From Rhizobium sp. CSW-27 (lineage in GTDB: Bacteria; Pseudomonadota; Alphaproteobacteria; Rhizobiales; Rhizobiaceae), in the NCBI RefSeq assembly GCF_018760785.1, contig NZ_JAHHZO010000009.1:173192-237191 (forward strand): 64,000 nt of DNA, written 5' to 3'. Positions 1 to 9,027 of this stretch are shown piece by piece; position 1 is the first letter of the stretch; each line of letters starts with the position of its first letter. The notes under the pieces were generated by a model. That model searched no databases and was not told the DNA's origin. It saw only the letters and a list, made by a program, of their open reading frames with translations. Position numbers and translations under genes: made by a program.

Positions 1-676
1 CGATCAGGGCGAGCGCTTCATCGAGCGTATGCGCCTTTGCATCGACATAACGCGTGCGCAGACGGAAATCGATGCGGGTCTCGTCGCATTCGACGGCAAG
101 GCAGCAGGCGCCGGCCATGACGGCGGCGAGCGGCTGTGCTCCGCCCATGCCGCCGAGACCGCCGGTCAGGATCCACTTACCCTTCAGGTTGCCGCCATAA
201 TGCTGGCGGCCCGCTTCCACGAAGGTCTCGTAGGTGCCCTGCACGATGCCCTGCGTGCCGATATAGATCCACGAGCCGGCCGTCATCTGGCCGTACATGG
301 CAAGCCCCTTTTTATCCAGCTCGTTGAAGTGGTCCCAGGTCGCCCAATGCGGCACCAGATTGGAATTGGCGATCAATACCCGCGGCGCATCCTTATGGGT
401 GCGGAACACGCCGACCGGTTTGCCGGACTGGACGATCAGCGTTTCCTCTTCGCTCAGCGTTTTCAGCGTCTCGACGATCTTGTCGAAATCGTCCCAGGTG
501 CGGGCCGCCCGGCCGATGCCGCCATACACCACCAGTTCATGCGGGCGTTCGGCGACATCCGGATCGAGATTGTTCATCAGCATCCGGAGCGGCGCTTCCG
601 TCATCCAGCTCTTGGCGGAGAGTTCTGTCCCGGTTGCGGCGCGGACCTCGCGGATATTGTGGCGCGGGTTGGTCAT
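1..676 (-). CDS. hutU: Urocanate hydratase, N-terminal part (cut by window edge)
   Basis: The reverse-strand frame from the ATG at 676 reads about 225 residues to the window edge without a stop. It begins [16 protein letters not shown] and contains [17 protein letters not shown] and the NAD-binding-type run [13 protein letters not shown]. These are typical of urocanate hydratase, the second step of histidine breakdown (urocanate to imidazolone propionate). The family is usually about 555 residues, so roughly 60% lies outside the window. It starts 2 bp after the hutG stop, so it is the last visible gene of the hutI-H-G-U operon. Identification is secure; the rest of the gene cannot be judged. 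Confidence 0.93.
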   Translation of the reverse strand, partial: MTNPRHNIREVRAATGTELSAKSWMTEAPLRMLMNNLDPDVAERPHELVVYGGIGRAARTWDDFDKIVETLKTLSEEETLIVQSGKPVGVFRTHKDAPRVLIANSNLVPHWATWDHFNELDKKGLAMYGQMTAGSWIYIGTQGIVQGTYETFVEAGRQHYGGNLKGKWILTGGLGGMGGAQPLAAVMAGACCLAVECDETRIDFRLRTRYVDAKAHTLDEALALI

Positions 677-678
677 GG

Positions 679-1491
679 TTATTCCCCCTTTTGTTTCAGT
701 TGAAACGCGACCTTTTCGATGCGCTCCAGAATGGCTTTCAGATATTCCCGCAGCCGCCCGGCCTTCGCTTCGTCATAGGCGAAGGGCGGCGCTTCGGTCG
801 AGAGATGGCTGATCTGCGCAAGCTCCATCTGGATCGCATGTACGTGCTTGTCCGGCTTGCCATAATGACGCGTCGTCCAGCCGCCCTTGAAACGACCGTT
901 GACGATGCTTGTGTAACCGTCAGCTTCCGCGGCAATATCGGCAACTGCCGCCTCGATGGCCGGATCACAGGTGCGCCCCATGTCGGTACCGATGTTGAAA
1001 TCCGGCAGCCGGCCTTCAAACAGGAAGGGGATCAGCGAGCGGATGGAATGGCAGTCATAAAGAACGGCGACACCATGCAGCGCCTTCACCCGTTCGATTT
1101 CTACGGCAAGCGCTGCGTGATAAGGCGCGTGGAAGCCTCCGAGCCGTTCGGCAATATCCGCCTCCGTCGGCTGCTCTCCATCCTTCCAGATCGGCTTGCC
1201 ATCGAAATCGGTTTCCGGAATGAGGCCGGTGGTGTTCTGCCCAGGATAGAGGCTCGTTCCCGACGGATCGCGATTGGCGTCGATCACGTAGCGATGGAAG
1301 CTGGCCCGCACTGTCGTGGCATCCGGCAGCAGGCCGGCATAAAGCTCATGGATGTGCCAGTCCGTATCGGCCAGCAGCTTTCCATTGTCGTTCAGCCGAT
1401 CCCAGATCGCGGGCGGAACCTCGGTGCCGGTATGCGGGAAGGCGAGGATGACGGGCGAGGTGCCGCGGGTGACGGTGAAGGGGGCGGTCAT
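679..1491 (-). CDS. hutG: N-formylglutamate deformylase
   Basis: This 270-residue protein hydrolyses N-formylglutamate to glutamate and formate, the last step of the five-step hut route that also needs HutF (encoded at 4399). Family signatures include [13 protein letters not shown] near the N-terminus, [14 protein letters not shown], and YDCHSIRS, which carries metal-binding Asp and His residues. The frame stays open upstream into hutH, but the family N-terminus begins at the Met at 1491 (MTAPFTV). MCKNM at 1503 is an alternative start that would overlap the hutH stop. The gene lies between hutH and hutU and is presumably co-transcribed under HutC control. Confidence 0.93.
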   Translation of the reverse strand: MTAPFTVTRGTSPVILAFPHTGTEVPPAIWDRLNDNGKLLADTDWHIHELYAGLLPDATTVRASFHRYVIDANRDPSGTSLYPGQNTTGLIPETDFDGKPIWKDGEQPTEADIAERLGGFHAPYHAALAVEIERVKALHGVAVLYDCHSIRSLIPFLFEGRLPDFNIGTDMGRTCDPAIEAAVADIAAEADGYTSIVNGRFKGGWTTRHYGKPDKHVHAIQMELAQISHLSTEAPPFAYDEAKAGRLREYLKAILERIEKVAFQLKQKGE

Positions 1492-1495
1492 GTTC

Positions 1496-3031
1496 TTACA
1501 CATCCAGTCCAGGCAGGAGATCCGTCGAGACGCTGGCCACCAGCGACCCGTCGGCGACGAGCGTGGAGGCCGCAGCCAGATCCGGCGCCATGTAGCGGTC
1601 TTCCTCCAATGTCGGCACGGCACTGCGCAGGGTGTCGATCGCCTTCTGCAGCTCCGGGCTCGTTGTCAGCGGTGAACGGAATTCCACGCCTTGTGCGGCC
1701 GTCAGCGCCTCAATGCCGATGATCGAGAAGAGATTGTCGGTCATCTGGAGGAGGCGCCGCGCGCCGTGGCAGGCCATGGAGACATGGTCTTCCTGATTGG
1801 CAGACGTGGGCGTCGAATCAACCGAAGCCGGGTGCGCCATCTGCTTGTTCTCGCTCATCAGCGCCGCAGAGGTGACTTCGGCAATCATCAGGCCGGAATT
1901 CAGACCCGGCTTCTTGGCGAGGAAGGCCGGCAGGCCATAGGAGAGGGCGGGATCGACCAGGAGGGCGATACGGCGCTGGGCAATCGCCCCGATTTCACAG
2001 ACGGCAATGGCGATCTGGTCGGCGGCGAAGGCCACCGGTTCTGCGTGGAAGTTGCCGCCGGACACGACGCTCATATCCGACAGCACCAGAGGGTTGTCGG
2101 TGACCGCATTGGCTTCGATTTCCAGCGTGCGGCCGGCCATGCGCAAAAGATCCAGGCAGGCGCCATCCACCTGCGGCTGGCAGCGGATGCAATAGGGGTC
2201 CTGCACCCGCTCGTCGCCTTCCAGATGGCTCTGGCGGATCACCGAACCCTCCAGCAGGCCGCGCAATGCTGCGGCCGTATCGATCTGGCCCTTGTGGCCA
2301 CGCAGCGTATGGATGTCTTCGGTGAAGGGGGCAGAGGAGCCCATGGCCGCATCGGTCGATAGCGCGCCGGTGATTAATGCGGCTTGAGCCGCGCGATGAG
2401 CACGAAACAGGCCGGCAAGTGCCAGCGCAGTGGAAGCCTGCGTGCCGTTGATCAGCGCGAGACCTTCCTTGGCGGCCAGCACCACCGGTTTAAGGCCGGC
2501 TCGGGCGAGGGCTTCCGCGCCGGACAGACGCTCGCCCTGATAAAAGGCCTCCGCCTCGCCCATCATCACGGCGGCCATATGGGCAAGCGGCGCCAAATCA
2601 CCCGAAGCGCCGACCGATCCCTTTTCCGGGATCAGCGGCGTGACACCCTTTTCCAGCATGCCTTCGATCAGGCGTACGAGATCGAGCCGCACGCCGGACG
2701 CACCGCGCCCGAGCGAGATCAGCTTCAGCGCCATGATCAGTCGAACGATTGTTTCCGGCAGCGGCTGGCCGACCCCGCAGCAATGCGAGAGAATGAGGTT
2801 GCGCTGCAGTGTCGCCGTGTCTGCCGCATCGATCTTGATCGAGGCGAGTTTCCCGAAGCCGGTATTGATGCCGTAGACCGGTTCGTTGCCGGCAGCGATC
2901 TGGGCGATACGCGCCGCGGCCTTTTCGATGCCGGCATCAAAGCTGCGGTCCAGCACGGCGGCTTCGCCGGTCCAGTAGATCTGCGCAAGCTCGGCGAGCG
3001 TCACGCGGCCGGGGTGAAGGGTAATGGTCAT
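1496..3031 (-). CDS. hutH: Histidine ammonia-lyase
   Basis: The 511-residue protein has the usual family length. It deaminates L-histidine to trans-urocanate, the entry reaction of the pathway. The Ala142-Ser143-Gly144 triad within [14 protein letters not shown] forms the autocatalytic MIO electrophile, and Tyr53 in YGINTGFG matches the conserved active-site tyrosine. Its ATG at 3031 overlaps the hutI stop (ATGA), which indicates translational coupling. The C-terminus ends 4 bp before hutG starts. No motif appears lost. Confidence 0.97.
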   Translation of the reverse strand: MTITLHPGRVTLAELAQIYWTGEAAVLDRSFDAGIEKAAARIAQIAAGNEPVYGINTGFGKLASIKIDAADTATLQRNLILSHCCGVGQPLPETIVRLIMALKLISLGRGASGVRLDLVRLIEGMLEKGVTPLIPEKGSVGASGDLAPLAHMAAVMMGEAEAFYQGERLSGAEALARAGLKPVVLAAKEGLALINGTQASTALALAGLFRAHRAAQAALITGALSTDAAMGSSAPFTEDIHTLRGHKGQIDTAAALRGLLEGSVIRQSHLEGDERVQDPYCIRCQPQVDGACLDLLRMAGRTLEIEANAVTDNPLVLSDMSVVSGGNFHAEPVAFAADQIAIAVCEIGAIAQRRIALLVDPALSYGLPAFLAKKPGLNSGLMIAEVTSAALMSENKQMAHPASVDSTPTSANQEDHVSMACHGARRLLQMTDNLFSIIGIEALTAAQGVEFRSPLTTSPELQKAIDTLRSAVPTLEEDRYMAPDLAAASTLVADGSLVASVSTDLLPGLDV

Positions 3032-4302
3032 GCGGAGGCTCCTGCAGAGGCAGAGGTGATGCGGCCGTTCCAGACCCGCTGGACGAGCGGGTTAAAGCCG
3101 ATGCGGTAGACAAGTTCGGCGGGACGCTCGATGTCCCAGAGCGTGAAGTCGGCAGCCTTGCCGGCCTCCAGCGTGCCGGTTTCGGAGAGAAGGCCAAGCG
3201 CGCGGGCCGCTTCGCGCGTCACACCTGCCAGGCATTCCTCCACCGTCAGCCCAAACAGGGTGGCGCCCATGTTCATGGTCATCAGCAGCGAGGTGAGCGG
3301 TGAGGTGCCGGGATTGCTGTCGGTCGCAAGCGCGATCGAGGCGCCCGCCTGCCGCAGCGCCTTGATCGGCGGCAATTGTTTTTCGCGCAGCGTGTAGAAG
3401 GCGCCCGGCAGGAGAACGGCGACGGTGCCGGCCGCAGCCAGCACGGCTGCATCTTCGTCTGCCAGATATTCCAGATGATCGGCAGACAGCGCACCATAGG
3501 AAGCGGCAAGTGTCGCGCCCTTCAGATCGGACAGTTGTTCGGCATGCAGCTTGACCGGCAATCCCAGCGCTTTGGCCTCATCGAAGACACGGGCGATCTC
3601 CGCCGGCGAAAAGGCAATGCCCTCGCAAAAACCATCGACCGCATCGACAAGGCCTTCGGCATGGGCGGCACGCAGGCCCGGGATGACGATATCGGTGATG
3701 TAATCGCCGTTGCGGCCCTTGTAGGCCGGCGGCGTGGCATGGGCCGCAAGCCAGGAGGTGACGATGCGCACGGGGCGGATCTTTTCCAGCTGGCGGGCGG
3801 CGCGCAGCATGTTGATCTCGCCTTCGATGGTGAGCGCATAACCGGACTTGATCTCGACAGTCGAGACACCCTCCGCGATCAGCGTATCAAGCCGGGGCAG
3901 GGCGGCTTCCACCAGTTGATCGACACCCAGTGCATTGGTGGCTGTGACCGAGGAGACGATGCCGCCACCGGCGCGGGCGATTTCCTCATAGGTCGCACCT
4001 GCCAGCCGCATCTCGAATTCCATCGCCCGGTTGCCGCCATAGATCAGATGCGTGTGGCAATCGATGAAGGAGGGCAGCAGCCAGCGGCCCTTGCAATCCA
4101 CGGCGGCCACCCCTGCGCAAAGCACCTCCGGAAGCTCGGACAAGGGGCCGGCATAGGCTATGCGTCCATCGCGCACCAGCACCGCGCCGTCCTCGACGAG
4201 ACCCAGCCCATCCCCTGCTTTCAGCGTCGCAAGACGCGCATTGCGCCACAGCGCAAGCCTCGGCGCATCCTGTGATTTCGGTGAAAAATCGTCCCCTGCC
4301 AT
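3028..4302 (-). CDS. hutI: Imidazolonepropionase
   Basis: This 424-residue amidohydrolase opens imidazolone propionate to formiminoglutamate. The metal ligands His83 and His85 sit in [22 protein letters not shown] and [12 protein letters not shown] match the later conserved strands of the family. The Met at 4302 (MAGDDFSPK) was chosen because an AGAAGG ribosome site precedes it and upstream codons run through the operator. It is the first gene of the leftward hut operon, 31 bp from the HutC palindrome at 4333-4344. Confidence 0.95.
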   Translation of the reverse strand: MAGDDFSPKSQDAPRLALWRNARLATLKAGDGLGLVEDGAVLVRDGRIAYAGPLSELPEVLCAGVAAVDCKGRWLLPSFIDCHTHLIYGGNRAMEFEMRLAGATYEEIARAGGGIVSSVTATNALGVDQLVEAALPRLDTLIAEGVSTVEIKSGYALTIEGEINMLRAARQLEKIRPVRIVTSWLAAHATPPAYKGRNGDYITDIVIPGLRAAHAEGLVDAVDGFCEGIAFSPAEIARVFDEAKALGLPVKLHAEQLSDLKGATLAASYGALSADHLEYLADEDAAVLAAAGTVAVLLPGAFYTLREKQLPPIKALRQAGASIALATDSNPGTSPLTSLLMTMNMGATLFGLTVEECLAGVTREAARALGLLSETGTLEAGKAADFTLWDIERPAELVYRIGFNPLVQRVWNGRITSASAGASA

Positions 4303-4319
4303 CGGTCTTTCGCCTTCTC

Positions 4320-4349
4320 TTGTGATGAAAACATGTATATACATTATAG
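4320..4349 (+). promoter_or_regulatory. Promoter of hutF-hutC
   Basis: A TTGTGA -35 at 4320-4325 and a TTATAG -10 at 4344-4349 are separated by 18 bp, 50 bp upstream of the hutF ATG. The operator palindrome fills the spacer and touches the -10, a layout expected for repression by a bound dimer. On the other strand, a perfect TATAAT at 4343-4348 is a good -10 for the leftward hutIHGU operon, but no convincing -35 was found for it. Confidence 0.5.
4332..4345. promoter_or_regulatory. HutC operator, divergent hut promoter
   Basis: The perfect 12-bp palindrome ATGTATATACAT lies at 4333-4344, between the divergently transcribed hutI and hutF. Known HutC operators of proteobacteria have a TGTATATACA core, which is present here exactly. 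The site overlaps both -10 candidates, so one bound HutC dimer could shut off both operons until urocanate releases it. The regulator itself is encoded at 5742-6461. Confidence 0.8.
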
Positions 4350-4398
4350 CCATCTCGCAAGGGGAATTTTGAAGCGAAACGGGGAAGGGACAGGCGGA

Positions 4399-5745
4399 AT
4401 GCAGGCCATCCATGCAAAAAGCGCTTTATTGCCAGAGGGTTGGCGAAACGATGTACGGCTGACAATCGAGGACGGTCGGATTGCTGCCATCGAAGCCGGC
4501 ATACCGGCCGAGGCGGGCGACGAGCGTCATGGCGTGCTGGTGCCGACGATGCCCAACCTGCACAGTCACGCCTTCCAGCGCGCCATGGCCGGCCTTGCGG
4601 AGGTGCGCGGGCCGGGCGCCGACAGTTTCTGGAGCTGGCGCACGCTGATGTACCGCTTTGCCCTGTCCATGACCCCGGACCAGATGGAAGCGGTCGCCGC
4701 GCAGCTCTACATGGAGATGCTGGAAGCCGGCTTCGGCAGGGTAGGGGAATTCCACTACCTGCATCACGACAAGGATGGCGGGCTCTATGCCAATATTGCC
4801 GAAATGGCCGAGCGCATCGCCGCCGCCAGCCAGGAGACCGGCATCAGCCTGACGCTGCTGCCGGTCTTCTACGCGCATTCCGGTTTCGGCGGGGCCGCCC
4901 CCGGCGAAGGGCAGCGTCGCTTCATCCATTCGCTGGACGCTTTTTCCCGCCAGATGGAGGCCTGCCGCAGCCTGACGGCCCGCATCTCCGGCGCGTGTCT
5001 CGGCATCGCGCCCCATAGCCTGCGCGCCGTCACCGCCACGGAACTGTCGACAATCCTGCCACTGGCCGGCGAGGGGCCGGTGCATATCCACGTCGCCGAG
5101 CAGGTGAAGGAGGTCGAGGATTGCCTGGCGGCTACCGGTCGCCGTCCGGTCGAATGGCTGTTGGACGAGGCGCCGGTCGACCAACGCTGGTGCCTGATCC
5201 ACGCCACCCACATGACGAAAACGGAAACGGCCCGCATGGCGGCAACCGGTGCCGTGGCGGGCCTCTGCCCGATCACCGAGGCCAATCTGGGCGATGGCAT
5301 CTTCACCGGCGCGGCCTATCTCGATGCCGGCGGGGCGCTCGGCATCGGTTCGGATTCGAACATCCGCATTTCAGTGGCCGAGGAACTGCGCCAGCTGGAA
5401 TATTCGCAGCGCCTCGGGCTGAAGGCCCGCAACGTGGTTGCCGATGCCAATGGCTCCACCGGGCGCAAGCTGTTCGACCGGGCGTTGGCCGGTGGCGCAC
5501 GGGCCCTCGGCGCGACAGCCGGCATCGTGGCCGGCGCCAGCGCCGACCTCGTTGCGCTCGATGTCTCCGAGGTACCCTATCTCGGCGGGAACCAGATTCT
5601 CGACCACTGGATCTTCGCTGGCGGTGTCGGCGTGGACAGCACCTGGATTTCAGGCAGAAAGCTGGTGGAAAAGGGTCGCCACAGGAAGCGCGACGCGATA
5701 AGCCGCCGCTTCGAAACGGTGATGCGGGAACTGCTGGCCCAATGA
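4399..5745 (+). CDS. hutF: Formimidoylglutamate deiminase
   Basis: This 448-residue metal-dependent deiminase converts formiminoglutamate to N-formylglutamate and ammonia, the substrate of HutG, so the locus encodes the five-enzyme pathway. Visible motifs are [15 protein letters not shown] (His55 and His57 as metal ligands), [17 protein letters not shown] and [11 protein letters not shown]. The start at 4399 (MQAIHAK) follows a purine-rich GGGAAGGGA. Upstream in-frame Met codons fall inside the operator and are unlikely starts. The stop overlaps the hutC start. Confidence 0.94.
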   Translation: MQAIHAKSALLPEGWRNDVRLTIEDGRIAAIEAGIPAEAGDERHGVLVPTMPNLHSHAFQRAMAGLAEVRGPGADSFWSWRTLMYRFALSMTPDQMEAVAAQLYMEMLEAGFGRVGEFHYLHHDKDGGLYANIAEMAERIAAASQETGISLTLLPVFYAHSGFGGAAPGEGQRRFIHSLDAFSRQMEACRSLTARISGACLGIAPHSLRAVTATELSTILPLAGEGPVHIHVAEQVKEVEDCLAATGRRPVEWLLDEAPVDQRWCLIHATHMTKTETARMAATGAVAGLCPITEANLGDGIFTGAAYLDAGGALGIGSDSNIRISVAEELRQLEYSQRLGLKARNVVADANGSTGRKLFDRALAGGARALGATAGIVAGASADLVALDVSEVPYLGGNQILDHWIFAGGVGVDSTWISGRKLVEKGRHRKRDAISRRFETVMRELLAQ

Positions 5746-6461
5746 ACATGGAAAAAGAGAAGACGCTGCACAGCCGCATCCTGGGCGATCTGGAGCGGCG
5801 CATTCTCTCCGGCGAGTGGCCGCCCGGTTACCGCCTGCCTTTCGAGGTGGATCTCGCCGCCCAGTATGGCTGCTCGCGCATGACGGCCAACAAGGTGCTG
5901 ACACAGTTGGCACGTGGCGGCCTGATCGAGCGACGCAAGAAGTCCGGCAGTTTCGTCGCACAGCCGGTGGCACAGTCGGCCGTGCTCGATATCCACGACA
6001 TCGAGACGGAGGTGCGCTCCCTCAACCTGCCTTATGGCTACCGTCTGGACGCCTGTACGCGCCGCAGCGCCACGAGGCAGGATTGCGCGCTGATGGAACT
6101 GACGGGAGGCGGCGCAGTGCTGGAATGCCTGGCCGTGCATCTGGCCGGCGGGCGCCCCTTCTGCCTGGAGCATCGGCTGATCAACCTTGCCACTGTTCCG
6201 GAGGCGGAAGGCGAGGATTTCGGCCGGACGCCGCCCGGCGCCTTCCTGATCAGCCGCGTCCCGTGGAACGCCGCCGAGCACCGCATCCAGGCCGTCACCG
6301 CCTCGCCGGAGGTCGCTGCGAAGCTGGAAATTGCCCGCAACGCCGCCTGCCTCGTCATCGAACGCCGCACCTGGGGCGCGGATGGCCCCGTCACCTTCGT
6401 CCGCTTCACCTATCCGGGCGACCGCCATGCGCTGGTGGCACGCTTCCAGCCCGGCGGTTGA
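5742..6461 (+). CDS. hutC: Histidine utilisation repressor, GntR/HutC family
   Basis: This 239-residue regulator has a GntR winged helix at residues 8-75 (ILSGEWPPGYRLP, GCSRMTANKVLTQL) and a UTRA effector domain after about residue 85. HutC proteins bind the TGTATATACA operator and are released by urocanate; the matching site is at 4333-4344. The ATG at 5742 overlaps the hutF stop. A second Met at 5748 would shorten the protein by two residues. A close paralog is encoded at 37050. The gene is followed by the left end of the provirus, so the phage lies directly downstream of hutC. Confidence 0.93.
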   Translation: MNMEKEKTLHSRILGDLERRILSGEWPPGYRLPFEVDLAAQYGCSRMTANKVLTQLARGGLIERRKKSGSFVAQPVAQSAVLDIHDIETEVRSLNLPYGYRLDACTRRSATRQDCALMELTGGGAVLECLAVHLAGGRPFCLEHRLINLATVPEAEGEDFGRTPPGAFLISRVPWNAAEHRIQAVTASPEVAAKLEIARNAACLVIERRTWGADGPVTFVRFTYPGDRHALVARFQPGG

Positions 6462-6467
6462 TCCGGA

Positions 6468-6495
6468 CTGTTCCATAAGATGCCTTATGCTGCAA
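6468..6495 (+). repeat. dif-like left attachment site of the provirus
   Basis: The 28-bp arrangement matches a XerC/XerD site: an arm ending CCATAA (to 6478), a 6-bp centre GATGCC (6479-6484) and an arm starting TTATGCTGCAA (6485-6495). CATAA and TTATG are inverted around the centre as in bacterial dif. It lies 6 bp after the hutC stop. The core GATGCCTTA recurs at 12611-12619 at the other end of the phage genes. Using host XerCD is known for gokushovirus prophages of enterobacteria; applying that here is inference. Confidence 0.55.
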
Positions 6496-6591
6496 AGGCC
6501 GCACGAACCGTGAACAAATGTAAATCCTGCACCCTTAACGCGAGTTGCGTTTTCGGAGCTTTGAGCATCTCTCAGCCCCACCATTTGCGTG

Positions 6592-6630
6592 AACTGATTT
6601 GCGGTTTTTTGCAACAGCCGCAAATCAGTT
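6592..6630 (-). terminator. 13-bp stem hairpin closing the phage operon
   Basis: AACTGATTTGCGG (6592-6604) and its exact reverse complement (6618-6630) enclose a 13-nt loop. The hairpin abuts the stop codon of the last phage gene and also faces the end of hutC. No clear U-run follows on the leftward strand, while T-rich sequence follows rightwards. It could be a two-way terminator or a structured signal for single-strand replication or packaging. Confidence 0.5.
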
Positions 6631-7137
6631 TCAGCGCTTTATTTTGCACCATGGGATGAATGCACGGCTGCCGCCTGATCCGCGATTAGACGACGGCCTT
6701 TCTTTACACGTGGGGTTTTCGCGCACCTTTTCCGGTGAACTCTTTTTATCGTGCTCATGAACCACCCCCGTTTTCGTGTTTGGCCGCGTCCGGCTCAAAG
6801 AGCCGTAATCGCTGACACGGACCTGATTAGGCCGTGCCTTTTGTTCCATGGGTGCAGACGCCTTGCGGTGCGCGTCGTCGTGCAGCGCCCTGCCCTTGCG
6901 GGTGAGCTCCCGCGTCAACTCATCTGCAATTTGAGCCAGACGGGCGTGCCGCTCGCGGATGGCGTCTTGCCGGTTGTCCACCGACCGAGAGACGCCGACG
7001 AGCGGCTTATCCAGAACACCCAGCGCCGCGCGAGGTACTCGACCCATTGCGATTGGGTCCGCGCCGCGCAGCGGTCTGGTTTCGGTTGATATCTTGGCTT
7101 CTCTTGCCACACGTTGCCTGTGTGTTTGCTTCGCCAT
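6631..7137 (-). CDS. Basic phage protein overlapping the rep 3' end
   Basis: This is a 168-residue basic protein. Its first 74 codons overlap the end of the replication gene (6915-7137) in another frame; the last part stands alone. The middle is rich in charged helix-like sequence (RERHARLAQIADELTRELTR). The C-terminus has a Cys/Pro/Gly pattern, TCKERPSSNRGSGGSRAFIPWC, that from memory resembles small basic proteins of other microviruses; this was not verified. AAGGGA lies about 10 bp before the ATG at 7137. A shorter product from Met97 (6849) is possible. No enzymatic role can be assigned; nucleic-acid binding is a guess from charge. Confidence 0.55.
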   Translation of the reverse strand: MAKQTHRQRVAREAKISTETRPLRGADPIAMGRVPRAALGVLDKPLVGVSRSVDNRQDAIRERHARLAQIADELTRELTRKGRALHDDAHRKASAPMEQKARPNQVRVSDYGSLSRTRPNTKTGVVHEHDKKSSPEKVRENPTCKERPSSNRGSGGSRAFIPWCKIKR

Positions 7138-8204
7138 GCGTTTGTTCCCTTTTCATCTGGACAGTACCAAATAGGCCCCATAGGCGTCCGAATCGTCGGA
7201 CCAAGGGGCAAACCAAGTGGCGTTGCCGTCCACTCGATATCTTTGTCGGCATAACCCGCAGGAGGCGCGAACGGCCAACGCATGGCGGGCCGAACGCGGC
7301 GCTCCAATTCGTCCGCTTCGCGGTCCCAATATTCACGGGTTAGCCTGTCTTCATACTCTTGGACATATTCGCTTTCGGGGTAGTGCCACCCCCTTGGAAG
7401 CGACGGCGGCCCCTCGTACCCAATCCGAGGGAACCCCCGCCATTTGCGTATGAAGTTTTCGCAGAACAAATCGGAGGACTTGTCAGCCAGCCGGAATTTC
7501 ACCGGCTTTCCGTCTGATCTGCGTTTAGCTTCGTTTGGGAACGTATAAATTCCGTCTTGTGGGGCTAAGCCCTCATCTACGAAGCGTTGCGCTCTTTGTT
7601 CGAAATACAGCGCGCCGATTGGCGGATTTTTCGACATGCAGAGCTTTGATTGGGCGCTTTCGTCATCAACGTCTTTGTTGATGTATTTGCATGCGTACCG
7701 CACACCGCCCTTTGTATGGCCCGCGTGGAGCGGGTCCCATTGGCTAAAGCCATGCGGCCAACAGGGCTCATTAAAGCGCCTGTTCCAGACGAGAGGGACC
7801 CACGCACGTTGTTCGCGTTTCTCGCGGTGCCACGAGTTGCCCCCGTAGTCCCAAAACCCATCTGGAAGCTTTTCTTGAAAGAAAATTACGATGTGCCAGT
7901 GAGTGCGGCCCTTTTTTTTGCCGATCTCACCAACAACGAGATACCGGAATTTGAGTTTCCGGTTCCGCAGTTGCTTGAAATAATTTTGCACATCGGAGTA
8001 AGTCAAGATAGCCGATCTAGCATGGCTTTCGTTCCCGTTTTCGTCCCTTCCATAGGTCAGGGTGATGAAAACAGATGTAACGCTTGTCTTACTTTCGGCA
8101 ATGCATCGACCAACCCAGTTATCTACTCTGTGTTCGAGACATTGCCAGCATTTTCGACATGCGGCTGTTTGGCCATCGTTCAACAGCGTTGGTGATATAC
8201 ACAT
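6915..8204 (-). CDS. Microvirus replication initiator (VP4, HUH endonuclease)
   Basis: This 429-residue protein should nick the viral origin to start rolling-circle replication. It carries the three HUH-family signatures: FITLTYG at residues 46-52, the His-Trp-His motif with His102 and His104 in RTHWHIVIFF, and the paired tyrosines Tyr170 and Tyr174 in RYACKYINKD. The N-terminus is Cys-rich (CRKCWQC), as in other VP4 proteins. The ATG at 8204 (MCISPTLL) was chosen over an in-frame Met 26 codons upstream because GGAGAG precedes it. The last 74 codons overlap the downstream gene; this Trp/Ser-rich tail looks less protein-like, so it may be the overprinted part. Confidence 0.9.
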   Translation of the reverse strand: MCISPTLLNDGQTAACRKCWQCLEHRVDNWVGRCIAESKTSVTSVFITLTYGRDENGNESHARSAILTYSDVQNYFKQLRNRKLKFRYLVVGEIGKKKGRTHWHIVIFFQEKLPDGFWDYGGNSWHREKREQRAWVPLVWNRRFNEPCWPHGFSQWDPLHAGHTKGGVRYACKYINKDVDDESAQSKLCMSKNPPIGALYFEQRAQRFVDEGLAPQDGIYTFPNEAKRRSDGKPVKFRLADKSSDLFCENFIRKWRGFPRIGYEGPPSLPRGWHYPESEYVQEYEDRLTREYWDREADELERRVRPAMRWPFAPPAGYADKDIEWTATPLGLPLGPTIRTPMGPIWYCPDEKGTNAWRSKHTGNVWQEKPRYQPKPDRCAARTQSQWVEYLARRWVFWISRSSASLGRWTTGKTPSASGTPVWLKLQMS

Positions 8205-8451
8205 GATTTCTCTCCGGAAGCAGCCGCAGTCAGTAAATGCACATTTAGACAAGGGAGGATGCGGGCGCGCGCCTACACACACGCGAGGAGATGTGTAGGC
8301 GCGCAGGATCGACCGCCCCGGAAGCCGGGACGCTCGCTTTGCTTATGAGGCGGGAGTGGACGTTTAGGCGCGCTTCACCGTTGCCGGTTAAGCAGCGCTT
8401 CCACTCCCTGAAATGTTGCTGAAGAGGCTACGGCCTCCGGCCTTTGGCTCG
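8205..8451 (-). other. Structured noncoding region upstream of rep
   Basis: No supported gene lies in these 247 bp, the longest noncoding stretch inside the provirus. It contains a perfect 13-bp inverted repeat, GCGCGCCTACACA at 8267-8279 and its complement at 8292-8304 with a 12-nt loop. A 9-bp pair, GGGAGTGGA at 8352-8360 with its complement at 8400-8408, and a small CCCGG/CCGGG stem sit between or beside them. Possible roles are a terminator for the structural operon, the rep promoter, or the viral origin. The sequence alone does not decide. Confidence 0.6.
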
Positions 8452-9027
8452 CTAGCGCTCCACGGTCCCGGAGGCACCGTGCGGAGACCAATACTTGTCG
8501 CCTGAAATGGCAATCTGTCGCCAGTTCGAAAGCTCGAAGTGAGCAGGATCGTAAAGCCGGTTATCCATGGTGTCGCCGTCACCGTCCCAATCACCGCCCC
8601 ATGTGATTTTGATATCCATGGAGCGGGCGACTTCGTGGCCCAGGTGGCCGATCACATCCCATGCATGGGGAATGTTCGGTTGATCCATCCAGCCTAAGGT
8701 GCCGTGGATGATATCCACAGCAGCACACCGATGCGGCCAAAGACCATCGTCGGGATGGTCTTTCGAATGCCCGAGAACAAAGGCCGCCGCCTGTTCGTCA
8801 AACGTGCGCACAATGCAATGAGCGAAAAGAGGGATGCCGAGCGCAGCCCCCCTTTTGACGAGCTTGTCTGAAAACTCCAGAATATGCGGATGGGCGCCGA
8901 CGCGATTAGCTCGCGTCTGCTGTTCCTGATACCTGGGAGACTTGAGAAAACCCGGATTGCGCATGGCTTGGAGTGCACGAGGATAGACCGTCGCCGGATC
9001 GATGTTGCGATAATCAGGCGTCGGCAT
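8452..9027 (-). CDS. Phage endolysin, M15 peptidase family
   Basis: This 191-residue protein is likely a zinc-dependent peptidase that cuts cell-wall peptides for lysis. The M15 metal-site pattern is present: His99 and Asp105 in PHRCAAVDI and His163 in DPAHFEL, after the family-typical ITWGGDWDGDGD. A longer start at 9156 adds 43 residues, also has a good ribosome site (AAGGTGA), and would overlap the previous gene by 143 bp. The start at 9027 has AGGGGG at good spacing and overlaps by only 14 bp, so it is preferred but not certain. M15 lysis proteins occur in several alphaproteobacterial microviruses, unlike the classical phiX174 E strategy. Confidence 0.85.
   Translation of the reverse strand: MPTPDYRNIDPATVYPRALQAMRNPGFLKSPRYQEQQTRANRVGAHPHILEFSDKLVKRGAALGIPLFAHCIVRTFDEQAAAFVLGHSKDHPDDGLWPHRCAAVDIIHGTLGWMDQPNIPHAWDVIGHLGHEVARSMDIKITWGGDWDGDGDTMDNRLYDPAHFELSNWRQIAISGDKYWSPHGASGTVER

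Noticed and set aside
6462..6630. A tRNA or other classical integration target at the provirus left end
   Set aside because: No cloverleaf-like sequence or tRNA 3' end was found; the dif-like site explains the position better.
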